Shown: positions 6,713 through 7,854 of the stretch, in pieces
Layout of the letters: every line of letters begins with the position of its first letter
How positions within the stretch are numbered: the stretch's first letter is position 1
Assembly (NCBI GenBank): GCA_017304505.1
Contig: JAFKKQ010000069.1
Location: forward strand, 1 to 7,854
From: Hyphomicrobiales bacterium
GTDB lineage: Bacteria; Pseudomonadota; Alphaproteobacteria; Rhizobiales; Xanthobacteraceae
Direction: 5' to 3'
Length of the DNA: 7,854 nucleotides
Translations under genes and position numbers: made by a program
Notes under the pieces: model-generated
What the model saw: only the letters and a program-made list of their open reading frames with translations
Database searches by the model: none
Told to the model about the DNA's origin: nothing

Positions 6713-7854
6713 TCACACCCGCTTCATATCGAACGCCGGCTTTTGGCCGGTGCCGTAGCGCCGCAGGGCGCCATCCGGACCGACGGCATTGGGGCGCTGG
6801 AAAATCCAGTTCTGCCATGCCGTCAGACGGGCGAAGATTTTGGTTTCCATCGTCTCCGGCCCGCCGAAGCGAAGATTGGCCTCAAGGCCCGTCAAGCCGT
6901 CCGGCGAAAAGCTCGAACGCTCCTCCAGGAACATCCGGATCTCGTCGTCCCAGTCGATGTCGTCGAGCGCGAAGGTGACGAGGCCGAGTTCCTCTGCCTG
7001 CTCGGCGTCGAGCCTTTGCCCCACCGCCCCACGCGCGTTGTCCAATGATTTAGGTTCGCCAAGAAAACGGGTGGCGAGGCGCGACAGGCCGTTGCTCATC
7101 GGATACCGACCATCGACGTTGGCGCCCCCGAGAACGATCGTTGCCGGCGGCCGGTTGTCGCCGTCCATCGCACCGTCCAGCATGTAGGCGCGGTCGGACG
7201 CAAAGATCAGTTCGGCCAGCGTGCCGGCGAAGCAGGAGCCGGGCTCGATCTGCGTCACCAGCGAGCGCGACGTGAGGTCCACGCGCTTGAGCACGCGCTT
7301 CCACTTCAGCGTCACCTCGCGGGCCAGCCAATGCGTGGCATTCGCTTCAAGGAAGGCGTCGTAAGCCAGTACAGCATCGGCATCGCCCTCCGACTTGAAG
7401 ACGATCACCGCGGTTTCCAGCTCGTTCAGCCGGATGTCGAGGATGGCATCGTCCAACTCTCGCGCCAGCCGCAAGGGCCAGAACGCCGCGCCTTCCGCCA
7501 CCATGTCCTCGACAGATTGCGGCGGCGCGTTCTCCGGTCCCCTCACCGTGATCGTGGCAAGCCTGCAGTCGGGCGAAAATTCCACCGACACGGCGCTGTA
7601 TTCCACGCCCTGCTCAGTGCGGCTGCGGACAAGCGGCGTCAGCGCAATGCCTTTCGCCTCCTTCGGCCGGTCGGACCTCGCCGCGAAATCGCGCGCGCAT
7701 TCCGTCACCGTGTCCTCAAGCTTGGAGTTCGACACCACCTCGTCGACCAGCCGCCAGTCGGCCGCGCGCTTGCCTTTGACGCCCTCCTCCGTCGTACAGA
7801 ACACGTCCGCCAGGTCGCGCCGCACCTTTCGCTTGTCTGTGATGCGGGTGAGCC
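6713..7854 (-). CDS. boxC: Benzoyl-CoA-dihydrodiol lyase BoxC, C-terminal part (runs off right edge)
   Basis: BoxC acts after BoxAB: this crotonase-fold lyase hydrolytically opens the 2,3-epoxybenzoyl-CoA ring, releasing formate and 3,4-dehydroadipyl-CoA semialdehyde. About 380 residues are visible of a protein usually near 550, so roughly the first 170 residues lie beyond the window. The frame continues to the edge upstream of the GTG at 7825, reading LTRITDKRK, so that GTG is not the real start. Typical blocks are RRDLADVFCTTEEGVKGKRA near the visible start, EPGSCFAGTLAELIFASDRA, GRYPMSNGLSRLATRFLGEP, DIDWDDEIR, FSPDGLTGLEANLRFGGPE, and AWQNWIFQRPNAVG with YGTGQKPAFDMKRV at the C-terminus. 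The stop is TGA at 6713-6715. It leads directly into boxB, 69 bases downstream. No internal stops or frameshifts are seen. Confidence 0.95.
   Translation of the reverse strand, partial: LTRITDKRKVRRDLADVFCTTEEGVKGKRAADWRLVDEVVSNSKLEDTVTECARDFAARSDRPKEAKGIALTPLVRSRTEQGVEYSAVSVEFSPDCRLATITVRGPENAPPQSVEDMVAEGAAFWPLRLARELDDAILDIRLNELETAVIVFKSEGDADAVLAYDAFLEANATHWLAREVTLKWKRVLKRVDLTSRSLVTQIEPGSCFAGTLAELIFASDRAYMLDGAMDGDNRPPATIVLGGANVDGRYPMSNGLSRLATRFLGEPKSLDNARGAVGQRLDAEQAEELGLVTFALDDIDWDDEIRMFLEERSSFSPDGLTGLEANLRFGGPETMETKIFARLTAWQNWIFQRPNAVGPDGALRRYGTGQKPAFDMKRV

Overview
The window is GC-rich with strong G/C preference at codon third positions. Its gene set (a class V serine-glyoxylate type aminotransferase, the aerobic benzoyl-CoA 'box' enzymes, a Bug-type solute receptor, and secreted FecR-domain and outer-membrane proteins) points to a Gram-negative, metabolically versatile proteobacterium. 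The wording of the proteins most resembles Alphaproteobacteria of the Hyphomicrobiales/Bradyrhizobium-like kind, but that placement is an inference from memory, not a search.

Left part (1-1870). A reading frame on the minus strand (337 down to the left edge) begins as the N-terminus of a large FAD-linked, Fe-S type oxidase, but its family resemblance stops abruptly near base 83. It therefore looks like a broken gene or a rearrangement junction. About 200 bases of non-coding DNA separate it from a complete, divergently oriented serine-glyoxylate aminotransferase gene (540-1748, +), which ends in a strong intrinsic terminator (1831-1868).

Middle (1907-4068). Two envelope genes diverge from a comparatively AT-rich 179-bp spacer. 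On the minus strand lies a secreted protein with a FecR domain; on the plus strand lies an exported TPR protein with a predicted outer-membrane beta-barrel. The FecR protein has no cytoplasmic or transmembrane anti-sigma part and no sigma-factor gene next to it, so it is not a classical iron-signalling FecR. The pair may form a small envelope module of unknown role.

Right part (4103-7854, all minus strand). Transcription enters from the right edge through the C-terminal two thirds of boxC (benzoyl-CoA-dihydrodiol lyase), then boxB (benzoyl-CoA 2,3-epoxidase oxygenase subunit), then a TctC/Bug-type periplasmic binding protein. BoxB with its reductase BoxA (not in the window) epoxidises benzoyl-CoA, and BoxC opens the ring hydrolytically, so this is part of an aerobic aromatic-degradation operon. 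The receptor could bind an aromatic or other carboxylate, but no membrane transporter partner is visible.

Most of this content belongs to known families. The less explained items are the truncated oxidase junction at the left edge, the FecR/TPR-barrel divergent pair, and the orphan receptor downstream of boxB.
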